Part shown: one piece after another, positions 43,918 through 52,938 of the stretch | How the letters are laid out: each line of letters starts with the position of its first letter | Numbering within the stretch: position 1 is the stretch's first letter | Assembly: GCF_023283825.1 (NCBI RefSeq) | Contig: NZ_JAKILD010000024.1 | Location: 1-64,000, forward strand | Direction of reading: 5' to 3' | DNA length: 64,000 nt | DNA from: Shewanella olleyana | GTDB taxonomy: Bacteria; Pseudomonadota; Gammaproteobacteria; Enterobacterales; Shewanellaceae | Notes under the pieces: model-generated | Database searches by the model: none | Seen by the model: only the letters and a program-made list of their open reading frames with translations | Told to the model about the DNA's origin: nothing | Made by a program: the position numbers and the translations under genes

Positions 43918-44709
43918 TCAAGGACAACGAACAGCCCATCGCTGGCTGTTCAAAAGCACTCCGTTCGGTGCAATACAATTGTTAAATTTGTCGTCACATT
44001 TTTGTTCATAAGGTGGTAGTGAGTCTGAACTGTGGAATGTAGCGCAGTCGTATACAATTCGTTGCGAGTTACCTATTACAATGTCTCTAGATGCGGAGAA
44101 CGACGCTATGCATTTTGGATCATTGGAACAAACATCCAAGCAAGTATTACCTGATGAACTAACAAGTTCGTCTTCGAGAGATATAACTGTCTTATTGGCT
44201 GCAAAGCTGTTCTCAAGCCTCCAATAGTACAGCTGATCAAATGAGTTTAGCTCAAGGGTTAGTGGTCCATTGTTCGGTTCGAAATCACAACTCACTCCGC
44301 GCCCTGTGCCGTCATCAAGCATGACCGTGAGTTGTTTAAGCGTGCCAGTCGGGATAGTATGAGTCGCTGACGGGCAACCTTCTGGATACTGCCCAAGATT
44401 TGCCAGAGCTTCGCATATGTGCTGATGATTCAATTCAACTGCCACGTTCTGGCTCGCGCTGTTTGACACTACTGGCGAACAATCATTCACATCGAACACG
44501 TTGTCACCGTTAATATCTTCACTTGCATCATCTACCCGATCTTCATTTAAATCCCAACAATTGATTCCTGCAGGACCAGTAGGACCAGTAGGACCAGTAG
44601 GACCAGTAGGACCAGTAGGACCAGTAGGACCAGTATTACCGTTATCACCTTCTAAAAGGCAACCCGTTAATAACCAAGTCAATCCAATAATCAATGTTAA
44701 TCGCCGCAT
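43918..44709 (-). CDS. Collagen-repeat lipoprotein with Ca-binding-like motif, cassette-borne
   Basis: 263 residues from the ATG at 44709. The frame runs on to 44772, but this ATG has a GGGGG site and starts a lipoprotein signal (MRRLTLIIGLTWLLTGC). After the lipidated Cys comes a collagen-like GPT repeat, about eight triplets (residues 26-50). A DLNEDRVDDASEDINGDNVFD stretch with regularly spaced Asp/Asn follows, resembling calcium-binding type-3 or dockerin-like loops. The remaining 170 residues have eight or more Cys and no recognised fold. Flanked by attC sites on both sides, so it is a mobile cassette. A surface or adhesive role is a guess. Confidence 0.82.
   Translation of the reverse strand: MRRLTLIIGLTWLLTGCLLEGDNGNTGPTGPTGPTGPTGPTGPTGPAGINCWDLNEDRVDDASEDINGDNVFDVNDCSPVVSNSASQNVAVELNHQHICEALANLGQYPEGCPSATHTIPTGTLKQLTVMLDDGTGRGVSCDFEPNNGPLTLELNSFDQLYYWRLENSFAANKTVISLEDELVSSSGNTCLDVCSNDPKCIASFSASRDIVIGNSQRIVYDCATFHSSDSLPPYEQKCDDKFNNCIAPNGVLLNSQRWAVRCP
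44572..44634 (-). repeat. Seven perfect 9-bp repeats encoding the collagen-like GPT run
   Basis: The plus-strand unit AGGACCAGT occurs seven times without a mismatch from 44572 to 44634. Each unit encodes Gly-Pro-Thr (in some phase) on the minus strand plus, so length changes stay in frame. The absence of synonymous drift suggests recent expansion. Confidence 0.95.
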
Positions 44710-44770
44710 TCTGGGCCCCCGTTCTTTTATGTTTTCGATAGTTATGCAGTATGAGTTTAGATGAAAAAAC

Positions 44771-44824
44771 ACATAACAGCTTAATCAACGGCGCATCATT
44801 TAATGTCGGCCGTTTAAGTTATTG
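44771..44824 (-). other. attC-like site upstream of the lipoprotein cassette (54 bp)
   Basis: The minus strand reads CAATAAC, TTAAACGGC, a 16-base loop, GCCGTTGATTAAG, CT, GTTATGT. Arms pair with a 3-base bulge. The last core matches the R'' of the next site at 43910-43916, fixing the cassette boundary between G and TTATGT. It is the first site of the visible cluster. Confidence 0.7.
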
Positions 44825-45212
44825 ATTAATAAAATCCTACATTTTCTATCTTATTGATGTAAAGCACTTTAAATTTTCACAATGGCAAAACAAAGCGTGC
44901 AAAATGGATTTTAAAAATATTTCTCAAATTTCATCCTGAAAAATATCAATATAATAAATACCTTACAAAAAAGTAGCCATAATTACACCTGCAACTTATG
45001 GATGATTCTTGACCGACTAATTCAAGGAGCTGTCAAAGAACAGCCATAAATCAGCCCAAACCACTACAACTGTACAAATATACAGTTATAAATAAAAGTG
45101 GGCAAAATTTGATAACAAGTGCTCATGTCATTGAATAGATTTGTCCAAGGGGTTTGAACTTGATTGGAAACACAGTTCATGATCGTTATAAGGCAGGTAA
45201 ATCATCATGAGC
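44825..45212. other. AT-rich intergenic region between cassette cluster and lolE
   Basis: About 390 bases with no supported gene. Very AT-rich from 44830 to 44990. No integrase or further attC is recognisable here. It is the left border of the accessory region. Confidence 0.5.
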
Positions 45213-45251
45213 TTACACATACGATAACTTTCTCATTTATCGTATGTGTAA
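45213..45251. terminator. Perfect 15-bp inverted repeat downstream of lolE
   Basis: TTACACATACGATAA and its exact reverse complement enclose a 9-base loop, 21 bases past the lolE stop. There is no T-run on either side, so it is not a standard intrinsic terminator. It may be an mRNA 3' end stabiliser or a protein-binding palindrome. Confidence 0.55.
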
Positions 45252-45272
45252 TGCCTATTGAGGAGTTAAGCT

Positions 45273-46520
45273 TTAACGCCCTGCAAGTGCTGATGCCGGG
45301 GCAATTTTTGTGGCTTTATAGGCTGGATAGATTGTGGCGAGTAAGCTCATGACAAGCCCCATTGCCACAACAACAACCACATCTTGTTGTTGTAGTTCAG
45401 ACGGTAAAAAGTCAATGAAGTAGATATCAGAAGCCAATAATTGAATCCCAAAGGTTTGCTCAACAAAACTGGCTATTGAGCTTAAATTGGTCGCCAAAAG
45501 GACGCCAATCAATGCGCCGATGCTGCAGCCTAATAAACCGTTTAAACCACCTTGCATAATAAAAATGGTCATCACGGCGCCACGTTTTAGACCCATGGTC
45601 ATTAATATTGCAATTTCAGCGCTTTTGTCTCTTACTGCCATCACAAGTGTCGAGACGATATTAAAACACGCCACGGCAATAACAAGGGCTAACACAAGGT
45701 ACATAACCATTCTAACAAGTTGAATATCTTGATATAAATGGCCTTGAGAACGAGTCCAGTTATTTAAATGCAAATACTGACTTTGTGCATAACCTAAGTC
45801 GCGAGTCACTCTCGGCGCACTAAATACGTTATTAACTGTAATTCTTAATCCGGTTGCTGAGCCTTGAGGAATGTTAAGCACTTTAGCAAGGTATGACATC
45901 GACACATAAGCTTGAGTAGATTCAATCTCACCGCCTAAATCGTAAACCCCAGCCACAATAAATCGATGACTTTTCGCTGCTGACAATTTATTGGATTGGC
46001 TCATATCTGGGGTGTACATAGATAATGTATCGCCCTCTTTCAAACCTAACTTATCGAGTAAACTTCGACCTATGACGATGTTATTGACGGTGTCTGCTAA
46101 GGCATTCCAACTGTCAGCAGGCATAAACTCAGCCAAGGTTGAAACCTGTCGCTCAAACTCAGGTTCGATCCCCGTAAGCTCAATACCTTGAAAGCCACCT
46201 GGTTTCTGCACCAGTCCTTGCATGCGAATAAAAGGCGCTGTGGCGACTATTTCGGGCATATTTTTAGCGGTTTCAGCAATAGACTGCCAATCATGTAATG
46301 GCTCATTCACACTGAGCAATTCACCATGGGAAACGACTCCTAGCAAACGCTGTTCGAGTTCGCGCTCAAAGCCATTCATGGCGGATAGCACTAAAATCAG
46401 CACTGCAACCCCAAGGGCAATACCTGCAGTTGAGGCAAATGAAATAAAGCCAATGAATCCATTGGATTGCCTTGCTCGATAAAAACGCCAACCTATTGTC
46501 AGTGGCAATAATGATTTCAT
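45273..46520 (-). CDS. lolE: Lipoprotein-releasing system permease LolE
   Basis: Inner-membrane subunit of the LolCDE complex that extracts outer-membrane lipoproteins and hands them to LolA. The 415 residues match the family. N-terminal FRARQSNGFIGFISFASTAG leads into TM1 (GIALGVAVLILVLSAMNGFE), followed by a periplasmic MacB-like domain and three C-terminal transmembrane segments. Its ATG shares one base with the lolD stop. Assigned LolE rather than LolC by position as the third gene. Confidence 0.93.
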   Translation of the reverse strand: MKSLLPLTIGWRFYRARQSNGFIGFISFASTAGIALGVAVLILVLSAMNGFERELEQRLLGVVSHGELLSVNEPLHDWQSIAETAKNMPEIVATAPFIRMQGLVQKPGGFQGIELTGIEPEFERQVSTLAEFMPADSWNALADTVNNIVIGRSLLDKLGLKEGDTLSMYTPDMSQSNKLSAAKSHRFIVAGVYDLGGEIESTQAYVSMSYLAKVLNIPQGSATGLRITVNNVFSAPRVTRDLGYAQSQYLHLNNWTRSQGHLYQDIQLVRMVMYLVLALVIAVACFNIVSTLVMAVRDKSAEIAILMTMGLKRGAVMTIFIMQGGLNGLLGCSIGALIGVLLATNLSSIASFVEQTFGIQLLASDIYFIDFLPSELQQQDVVVVVAMGLVMSLLATIYPAYKATKIAPASALAGR

Positions 46521-47251
46521 TAGCTTTTTTCCACTTCAATCGACTCGTTCAACGATTCATTTGATAAGGTTTGTAGCACCCCATCTTTCATGGTCAGTTG
46601 TCTATCCATTTTTGCGGCTAACTTGTAATCATGGGTTACCACAACAAATGCAGTCCCTAACTGTTGCGCCAATTCACGGATTAATTGATAAACACTGTCG
46701 CCGCTATTGGCATCTAAGTTACCCGTCGGCTCATCGGCAAGGACAAGTTTGGGTTTATTAATTAGCGCTCTCGCAATCGCGACACGCTGACGCTCACCAC
46801 CAGACAGTTGTGCTGGAATATGTTGCAAGCGATGCCCAAGTCCGACTCTTTCAAGTAATTCAGTCGCTTCTTTCAAGGTTTGCTTTTTATCTCGACCTTG
46901 AATAAATGCTGGCATCGCCACATTCTCAAGTGCTGAAAACTCAGGTAACAAGTGATGGAATTGATATATAAAACCTAAATCTTGATTACGAATTTCAGCC
47001 TGACGAGTGGCGCTTAATTGATACAGGTTTTCGCCATCCAGTAACACTTCACCAGAAGTAGGAATATCTAACGTTCCCATAATATGTAGCAAGGTACTTT
47101 TACCTGAACCTGAACTCCCCACAATGGCTAATTGCTCACCTTTAAACACATTTAAGTCTACATTTGCGAGGACTTTAGTGGTGGTTTCGCCATCGTGAAA
47201 CTGTTTACTTACATTGCTCACTTGCAATATCACAGGACGTTCATTATTCAT
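46520..47251 (-). CDS. lolD: Lipoprotein-releasing system ATP-binding protein LolD
   Basis: ATPase of LolCDE, 243 residues. Walker A GSSGSGKST lies near residues 42-50, signature LSGGERQRVAIARAL near 147, Walker B LVLADEPTGNLD near 168, then VVTHDYKLA. The LolD-specific QFHHLLPEFSALENV segment follows the Q-loop near residue 95. It overlaps lolC and lolE by one base each, so all three subunits are coupled. Confidence 0.95.
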   Translation of the reverse strand: MNNERPVILQVSNVSKQFHDGETTTKVLANVDLNVFKGEQLAIVGSSGSGKSTLLHIMGTLDIPTSGEVLLDGENLYQLSATRQAEIRNQDLGFIYQFHHLLPEFSALENVAMPAFIQGRDKKQTLKEATELLERVGLGHRLQHIPAQLSGGERQRVAIARALINKPKLVLADEPTGNLDANSGDSVYQLIRELAQQLGTAFVVVTHDYKLAAKMDRQLTMKDGVLQTLSNESLNESIEVEKS

Positions 47252-48483
47252 TATTCATATCTCAATGCGGTTGCAGGCTGAACTCGAGCAGCGGTTAATG
47301 CAGGGTAAATAGTAGCAATCAAGGTCATTGCCAATGTGCCCACAACGATAATAGCAATCTGGGTGCCGGATATTGCCACAGGTAACATTTGACCCGTGCC
47401 AAGGACAGAAATACCCAAAACGCCCAAAATAAGGTTCAAATTCAGGGTAATGGTGACTCCAGCCAATGCGCCCAATGCTAAACCAATAATGGCGTTAAGC
47501 GAGCCTTGAACGATGAAAATGTTCATCACAGCCTGAGTTGTTAGCCCTTGGGTTTTTAGTACTGCCACGTCGGTGGTTTTATCAATAACCATCATGACTA
47601 AGGCCGACACAATATTAAATGCCGCTACCGCAACAATCAGCGATAACATCAGCGACATCATGTTTTTTTCCATTTTAACCGCGGCAAATAAATGACCAAA
47701 ATCATCGCGCCAATCTCGTGTGGTGATATCAATGTCTTGCTGCTTAAGCTGAGCTTTTATGGTTTCACCCATTTGCGGAGCAGAAAAAGGATCGGCTAAA
47801 TACACTCTAAGTTCGTTAATGTCACTTGGCTTTAAGCGCATTAACCGTCTGGCATCTTGATAATGGATATAAGCTAACGCAGAGTCGACCTGCGAGCCCA
47901 TTTCAAACACGCCAGCAACGGTAAACTTACGCTGACTTGGCACAGGGCCGAGTGGCGAATACACCACACCATCGCCGCTCAGTAGCCTGACTCTGTCACC
48001 AATATTGATGGATAGCTTTCTCGCTAATTCACTGCCAAGTACAATATTGTAACTACCGGGAGTCAGCTGCTCGAACGCACTGGAATAGGTATTGGCGACA
48101 ATGGCCGACAAGTTTTGTTCATATTCAGGGAATACACCATAAACTTGCACAGCACTGATATTTTGACTGGATTGCACCATGGCTTGGGTTGTGACAGTTG
48201 GCGCTAAGCCATGTATTTGCGACTGCTCTGTTAAATATTGGGTTTGCTGCTGCCAGTCACTAAACCCTGTTTCATTCACTAACGTCAATTGCGGAACCGC
48301 GCCTAAAATACGATCTTTAAGCTGGCCTTCTAAGCCATTCATCACTGAACTGACGATGATCAACGCAGCAACGCCTAGAAAAATGCCAGAAACAGCGAAA
48401 AAAGTAATGAAAGATGCAAAAGCATTGGCCTTTCTTGTGCGCCAATAGCGGTAACCAATAAATAATGAAAACCGAAAGTTCAT
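47251..48483 (-). CDS. lolC: Lipoprotein-releasing system permease LolC
   Basis: 410 residues from the ATG at 48483 (MNFRFSLFIGYRYWRTRKAN), which matches the family N-terminus. The frame stays open 22 codons upstream to 48549, but that extension is not typical. TM1 (FFAVSGIFLGVAALIIVSSVMNGLE) is followed by a periplasmic domain and C-terminal segments. LolC in E. coli contacts LolA through a hook in its periplasmic domain. No strong ribosome site is seen for 48483. First gene of lolCDE, divergent from the PilZ gene. Confidence 0.93.
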   Translation of the reverse strand: MNFRFSLFIGYRYWRTRKANAFASFITFFAVSGIFLGVAALIIVSSVMNGLEGQLKDRILGAVPQLTLVNETGFSDWQQQTQYLTEQSQIHGLAPTVTTQAMVQSSQNISAVQVYGVFPEYEQNLSAIVANTYSSAFEQLTPGSYNIVLGSELARKLSINIGDRVRLLSGDGVVYSPLGPVPSQRKFTVAGVFEMGSQVDSALAYIHYQDARRLMRLKPSDINELRVYLADPFSAPQMGETIKAQLKQQDIDITTRDWRDDFGHLFAAVKMEKNMMSLMLSLIVAVAAFNIVSALVMMVIDKTTDVAVLKTQGLTTQAVMNIFIVQGSLNAIIGLALGALAGVTITLNLNLILGVLGISVLGTGQMLPVAISGTQIAIIVVGTLAMTLIATIYPALTAARVQPATALRYE

Positions 48484-48637
48484 AAAGAAAAATGCATCCC
48501 TGGTGTAATTTGAATTAAAAAGTCGTTTATTAGAATAAAAAACAGCCATTTAATTAAGCAAGCGGGCTAAAACTTGCTAAATGATAAAGATGAGCATGAT
48601 AATAGGGGTATTAGTTTGATAAATAAAGAGGCAAACC

Positions 48638-49267
48638 TTGATCACTGAATCCAATGCATATTTTACTGTGCCTCATCAATTTAATGTCTATTTAGAAACC
48701 TGGCCTGAATCAAAAGGTATCCCGACAGAAGAAGACTTACGCTCAATGCAATCTGTTGGCTTAAAACTGCTTTCTGAAGTCAAAGAGCTTGAATCAAGCT
48801 GCCTATTACAGCTGCGCAGTTTAGATAACGACGCTAAAGCTGTGGTCGACTTCCTCAAGCTTCAATCCCGTAAAGTCGATTTAGTGTTACATCATGTTTT
48901 GGAAAAAGAAGTCCAAACGGGTGAGAGGTTCAGCGGTACTCATTTTGGCGGAAGCGGTATTAACTTAAGCTCTGACACTCCCCTTAACGTTGGTGATTAT
49001 TATAAAACCTCCATTTATATCAGCAGTGAATTAGTGGCCATATTATGTTTATGTCAAGTCACTCAATGTCAGAAAGTCGACCACGGTGCTGCTCTAATTG
49101 AAGAAAGTCAAAGTGATAGTAAAAGTCACACTAATCTATTCAATATCAGCCTCGAATTTAGCCAAATTTTAGATGCCGATGTTGAGCAACTCGTGAAAGC
49201 CAGCTTAAATGTGCAACAAAAAATGCTTAAAATGCGTAAACAAAGCCGTCAACAAGCAGCTGACTAA
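48638..49267 (+). CDS. PilZ domain protein
   Basis: 209 residues. The C-terminal half has THFGGSGINLSSDTPLNVGDYYKTSIYIS near residues 109-137, the core of a PilZ domain, though the usual RxxxR segment is weak (GERFSG). PilZ domains often bind cyclic di-GMP. The N-terminal half is helical with a long region around residues 45-90. The likely start is TTG at 48638 with GAGG upstream; no other early start is available. A helical C-terminus rich in Lys/Arg/Gln ends the protein. Family members are common in Shewanella and Vibrio near lolC/mfd. Confidence 0.8.
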   Translation: MITESNAYFTVPHQFNVYLETWPESKGIPTEEDLRSMQSVGLKLLSEVKELESSCLLQLRSLDNDAKAVVDFLKLQSRKVDLVLHHVLEKEVQTGERFSGTHFGGSGINLSSDTPLNVGDYYKTSIYISSELVAILCLCQVTQCQKVDHGAALIEESQSDSKSHTNLFNISLEFSQILDADVEQLVKASLNVQQKMLKMRKQSRQQAAD

Positions 49268-49446
49268 CGAATAATTCCTGCAACTTAGCTTATGCTCGCT
49301 TATAATAGCTGCCATCATTAAAGGCAGCGTGGAAGCTTGCCTTAGTTAAGACCAGTTAAGACCAGTTAAGTCATTTTTTATATGTTCGATATAAAAAACT
49401 TTAGCTGGATAAACTACACATTTATAGAAGCCAACTTAATAATTCA

Positions 49447-52400
49447 ATGAAGAATTTTAGCGTTTTAACACCGCCTAGTGTCAAAAAAGGCCAACAATTT
49501 CAGACCTTATCGACTTTAGGTGGCGTGTCGCAAGCCATAACGCTTGCTAGCCTCATCACCCAGCATTCTGGTACCAGTTTAATTGTCACCAGTGATACGC
49601 CAAGTGCATTACAGCTGGAAGTTGAATTGGCTTATCTATTATCTCAGTCTGATGTAAATGTGTGTTTATTTCCCGATAGAGAAACGCTGCCATACGACAG
49701 CTTCTCGCCGCATCAAGATTTGATTTCCCAGCGATTAGAAACGTTAGCGCAAATGAGCCAAAGCCAGCACAATGTCATTATTGTGCCGGTGAATACCTTA
49801 ATGGTGAAGTTGCCGCCTAAATCATTTTTAACCGCTAATGTTATGCTGCTTAAAAAAGGCGACACATACAGCCTGCAGCAAGTCCGTCAGCATTTGACAG
49901 ACACAGGTTATTACCTTGTTGACCAAGTTTATGAGCACGGCGAGTTTGCGATTCGTGGCTCAATTATGGATATCTTCCTGACGGGTTCTGATCAACCGTT
50001 ACGCATCGAACTATTCGATGATGAAGTTGAGTCTATTCGCTATTTTGATGTCGATAGTCAGCGTTCGAAACAAGAAGTTGATGCAGTACGTATGTTACCT
50101 GCAAAAGAGTTCCCAACAGACGCTGCAGGTATTGAAGGCTTTAGGCAACGTTATCGCCGCCGCTTTGAAGTCATTTCCAAAGAAGCTGAATCCGTTTACC
50201 AGCTGGTGAGCCGTAATTTAATGCCAGCAGGCATTGAAAATTATCTGCCGCTATTTTTTGATGACTCTGCTAATTTATTTGATTACTTACCTGATAATAC
50301 TCAGCTCATCACCTTGGGCGATATTGAACAAGCGAGTCAAAATCATCTAAATGAAATCAATGCTCGTTATGAAGACCGCCGTGTCGATCCCTTAAGACCA
50401 CTGCTTGCGCCGCAAGAGTTGTACTTACTGATTGATGAACTGTTTGCCCAGTTTAAAAATTACCAGCGTTCTCAGTTTGCTTTAAATAGCGAAAATGCTG
50501 CTAAAGCGCAGCTCGCCAATGTGTCTGCGCTGCCAGACATTAATGCCAACCACAAATTAAAGCAGCCACTGATTAATTTGCAGGAGTACAGCGAAACACA
50601 TAAACAATTGGTGTTTTGTGCAGAATCTGAAGGCCGCCGTGAAGCGTTAATCGAGCTCTTAGCCAAAATTGGCCTGAAACCTAAGCTGTTTAATCACCTT
50701 GATGAATACTTAAACGCCAAAACGGCCAAAGACAGTATTGGCCTTGTAGTATCACCGCTTTCCCGTGGTTGTGTCCTACATGACACGCCTAAAGGTGAAG
50801 TCAGCATAATTTGCGAAACCGAATTATTTGGCCAGCGCATTTCTCAGCAGCGCCGCCGTGAAAAGCAAAAGCAAGTTAGCTCAGATGTATTAGTTAAAAA
50901 CCTTGCTGAGCTTAAAGTCGGTGAACCTATTGTTCATCTTGAGCATGGCGTCGCACTTTATAATGGCCTAGTCACCCTCGATACGGGTGGCTTAGTCGCG
51001 GAGTATTTACAGCTTGAATATACTGGCGGCGATAAACTGTATGTACCGGTTTCATCATTACATTTAATCAGTCGTTACAGTGTTGGCGCAGATGAAACGC
51101 CAAGTTTAAATAAGCTCGGCAATGAGACGTGGGCAAAAGCCAAGAAAAAAGCCATTGAAAAAATTCGTGATGTGGCCGCTGAATTACTCGATGTATACGC
51201 TCGCAGACAAGCCCGCCCTGGTGATGCGATGAAAATTGAAGCTGAGGAATATGCTCAATTTTCCCAAAGCTTCCCATTTGAAGAAACCGTTGACCAAGAA
51301 ACTGCTATTGAAGCCGTACTTACCGATATGCAAACACCCATGGCAATGGACAGATTAGTTTGTGGTGATGTGGGCTTTGGTAAAACGGAAGTCGCCATGC
51401 GCGCCGCGTTTGTAGCGGTGAATGCGGGTAAACAAGTGGTAGTGTTAGTACCAACCACCCTACTTGCTCAGCAGCATTATGAAAACTTTAAAGACCGTTT
51501 TGCTGATTGGCCTGTGGTCATAGAGGTCATGTCACGCTTTCGCTCAGTAAAAGAGCAAAATGGCGTACTACAACAGTTATCAGAAGGCAAAGTGGATATC
51601 GTTATCGGTACTCACAAGCTGCTTCAAGCCGAAGCCAACTTCGATAACTTAGGTTTACTGGTGATTGATGAAGAACACCGCTTTGGGGTACGTCAAAAGG
51701 AAAAAATCAAAGCACTACGCGCGAATGTCGATATTCTGACTTTAACCGCCACCCCAATTCCACGTACCTTGAACATGGCGATGTCAGGCATGCGTGATTT
51801 ATCGATTATCGCGACACCACCCGCTAAACGCTTAGCAGTAAAAACCTTTGTTCGCGAATATGATATCGCAACGGTAAGAGAGGCGATTTTACGTGAAATC
51901 CTTCGTGGTGGTCAGGTTTACTTTTTACATAACAATGTTGAAACCATTGAAAAGTGTGCCCAAGATATTCGTGAATTATTACCTGAAGCGCGCGTCGTCA
52001 CAGCCCATGGTCAAATGCGCGAACGTGAGCTTGAAAAAGTCATGTCAGAATTTTACCACCAGCGCTTTAATGTTTTAGTGTGTACCACAATTATTGAAAC
52101 GGGTATTGATGTCCCAAGTGCTAACACTATTATTATTGACCGTGCTGATAAGTTTGGTTTAGCTCAGCTACATCAATTACGTGGTCGTGTGGGTCGCTCC
52201 CATCACCAAGCTTATGCATACTTAATGACGCCGCACCCAAAATTGATGAGTGCAGATGCGCGTAAGCGTCTTGCCGCTATTGATGCTTTAGAAGATTTAG
52301 GCGCAGGTTTTATGCTGGCAACGCAGGATTTAGAAATCCGCGGTGCGGGTGAACTGCTTGGTGATGAACAAAGTGGTCATATTTCTAAGATTGGCTTTAG

Positions 52401-52938
52401 CCTTTACATGGAAATGCTTGAATCAGCGGTTAAAGCATTAAAAGAAGGTAAGGAGCCGTCGCTTGCATATATGCTTAATTCACAATGTGAAGTGGATTTA
52501 CGCATCCCTGCTCTATTGCCTGATGATTATGTATCCGACGTTAATATGCGCTTGTCTTTATACAAACGTATTGCCAACTGCGAAACGGAAAAAATGCTCG
52601 ATGAATTGAAAGTCGAGTTCATTGACCGCTTTGGTTTATTGCCAGATCCGACCCGTAACTTGATGGAGCTGACATTATATAAACACCAGGCGACAGCCTT
52701 AGGCGCCAGCAAAATTGAAATGCACGCCAAAGGCGGTAGTATCGAATTTAGTGATGACCATAAAATCGATCCTATGTTTATCATTGGTTTATTACAGAGT
52801 CAGCCACAAATTTATCGAATGGAAGGCTCAAATAAGTTAAAGTTCACTATGCCTGCAGAAACCAGTAAACAACGTCTAGACTTAATTAAGACTTTACTGG
52901 AGCAATTAGCTAAACACCGTATTGGAGAAACTAAATAG
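49447..52938 (+). CDS. mfd: Transcription-repair coupling factor
   Basis: Removes RNA polymerase stalled at DNA lesions and recruits UvrA. The 1163 residues (E. coli 1148) show a UvrB-homology module at 1-350, then the RNA-polymerase-interacting CarD-like domain (GEPIVHLEHGVALYNG near residue 493). The RecG-like translocase has Walker A GDVGFGKTE near 640 and DEEH near 740. The TRG region has QLRGRVGRSHHQAYAY near 914, and the TRCF C-terminal domain follows. It ends in a TAGTG overlap with the GTG start of csiV, so both are in one operon. Confidence 0.98.
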   Translation: MKNFSVLTPPSVKKGQQFQTLSTLGGVSQAITLASLITQHSGTSLIVTSDTPSALQLEVELAYLLSQSDVNVCLFPDRETLPYDSFSPHQDLISQRLETLAQMSQSQHNVIIVPVNTLMVKLPPKSFLTANVMLLKKGDTYSLQQVRQHLTDTGYYLVDQVYEHGEFAIRGSIMDIFLTGSDQPLRIELFDDEVESIRYFDVDSQRSKQEVDAVRMLPAKEFPTDAAGIEGFRQRYRRRFEVISKEAESVYQLVSRNLMPAGIENYLPLFFDDSANLFDYLPDNTQLITLGDIEQASQNHLNEINARYEDRRVDPLRPLLAPQELYLLIDELFAQFKNYQRSQFALNSENAAKAQLANVSALPDINANHKLKQPLINLQEYSETHKQLVFCAESEGRREALIELLAKIGLKPKLFNHLDEYLNAKTAKDSIGLVVSPLSRGCVLHDTPKGEVSIICETELFGQRISQQRRREKQKQVSSDVLVKNLAELKVGEPIVHLEHGVALYNGLVTLDTGGLVAEYLQLEYTGGDKLYVPVSSLHLISRYSVGADETPSLNKLGNETWAKAKKKAIEKIRDVAAELLDVYARRQARPGDAMKIEAEEYAQFSQSFPFEETVDQETAIEAVLTDMQTPMAMDRLVCGDVGFGKTEVAMRAAFVAVNAGKQVVVLVPTTLLAQQHYENFKDRFADWPVVIEVMSRFRSVKEQNGVLQQLSEGKVDIVIGTHKLLQAEANFDNLGLLVIDEEHRFGVRQKEKIKALRANVDILTLTATPIPRTLNMAMSGMRDLSIIATPPAKRLAVKTFVREYDIATVREAILREILRGGQVYFLHNNVETIEKCAQDIRELLPEARVVTAHGQMRERELEKVMSEFYHQRFNVLVCTTIIETGIDVPSANTIIIDRADKFGLAQLHQLRGRVGRSHHQAYAYLMTPHPKLMSADARKRLAAIDALEDLGAGFMLATQDLEIRGAGELLGDEQSGHISKIGFSLYMEMLESAVKALKEGKEPSLAYMLNSQCEVDLRIPALLPDDYVSDVNMRLSLYKRIANCETEKMLDELKVEFIDRFGLLPDPTRNLMELTLYKHQATALGASKIEMHAKGGSIEFSDDHKIDPMFIIGLLQSQPQIYRMEGSNKLKFTMPAETSKQRLDLIKTLLEQLAKHRIGETK

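Noticed and set aside
44501..44764. Plus-strand frame with GPVGPV repeats opposite the lipoprotein gene
   Set aside because: It is the antisense reading of the 9-bp repeat; it has no ribosome site or signal and the minus-strand lipoprotein explains the repeat.
39302..45272. An integron integrase gene within the accessory region
   Set aside because: No tyrosine recombinase frame is found on either strand between 39.3 and 45.3 kb; the only recombinase-like genes are HUH transposases and an IS91 relic.
45164..45352. Short plus-strand frame near lolE
   Set aside because: Overlaps the lolE 3' end and the perfect palindrome; no ribosome site or family features.
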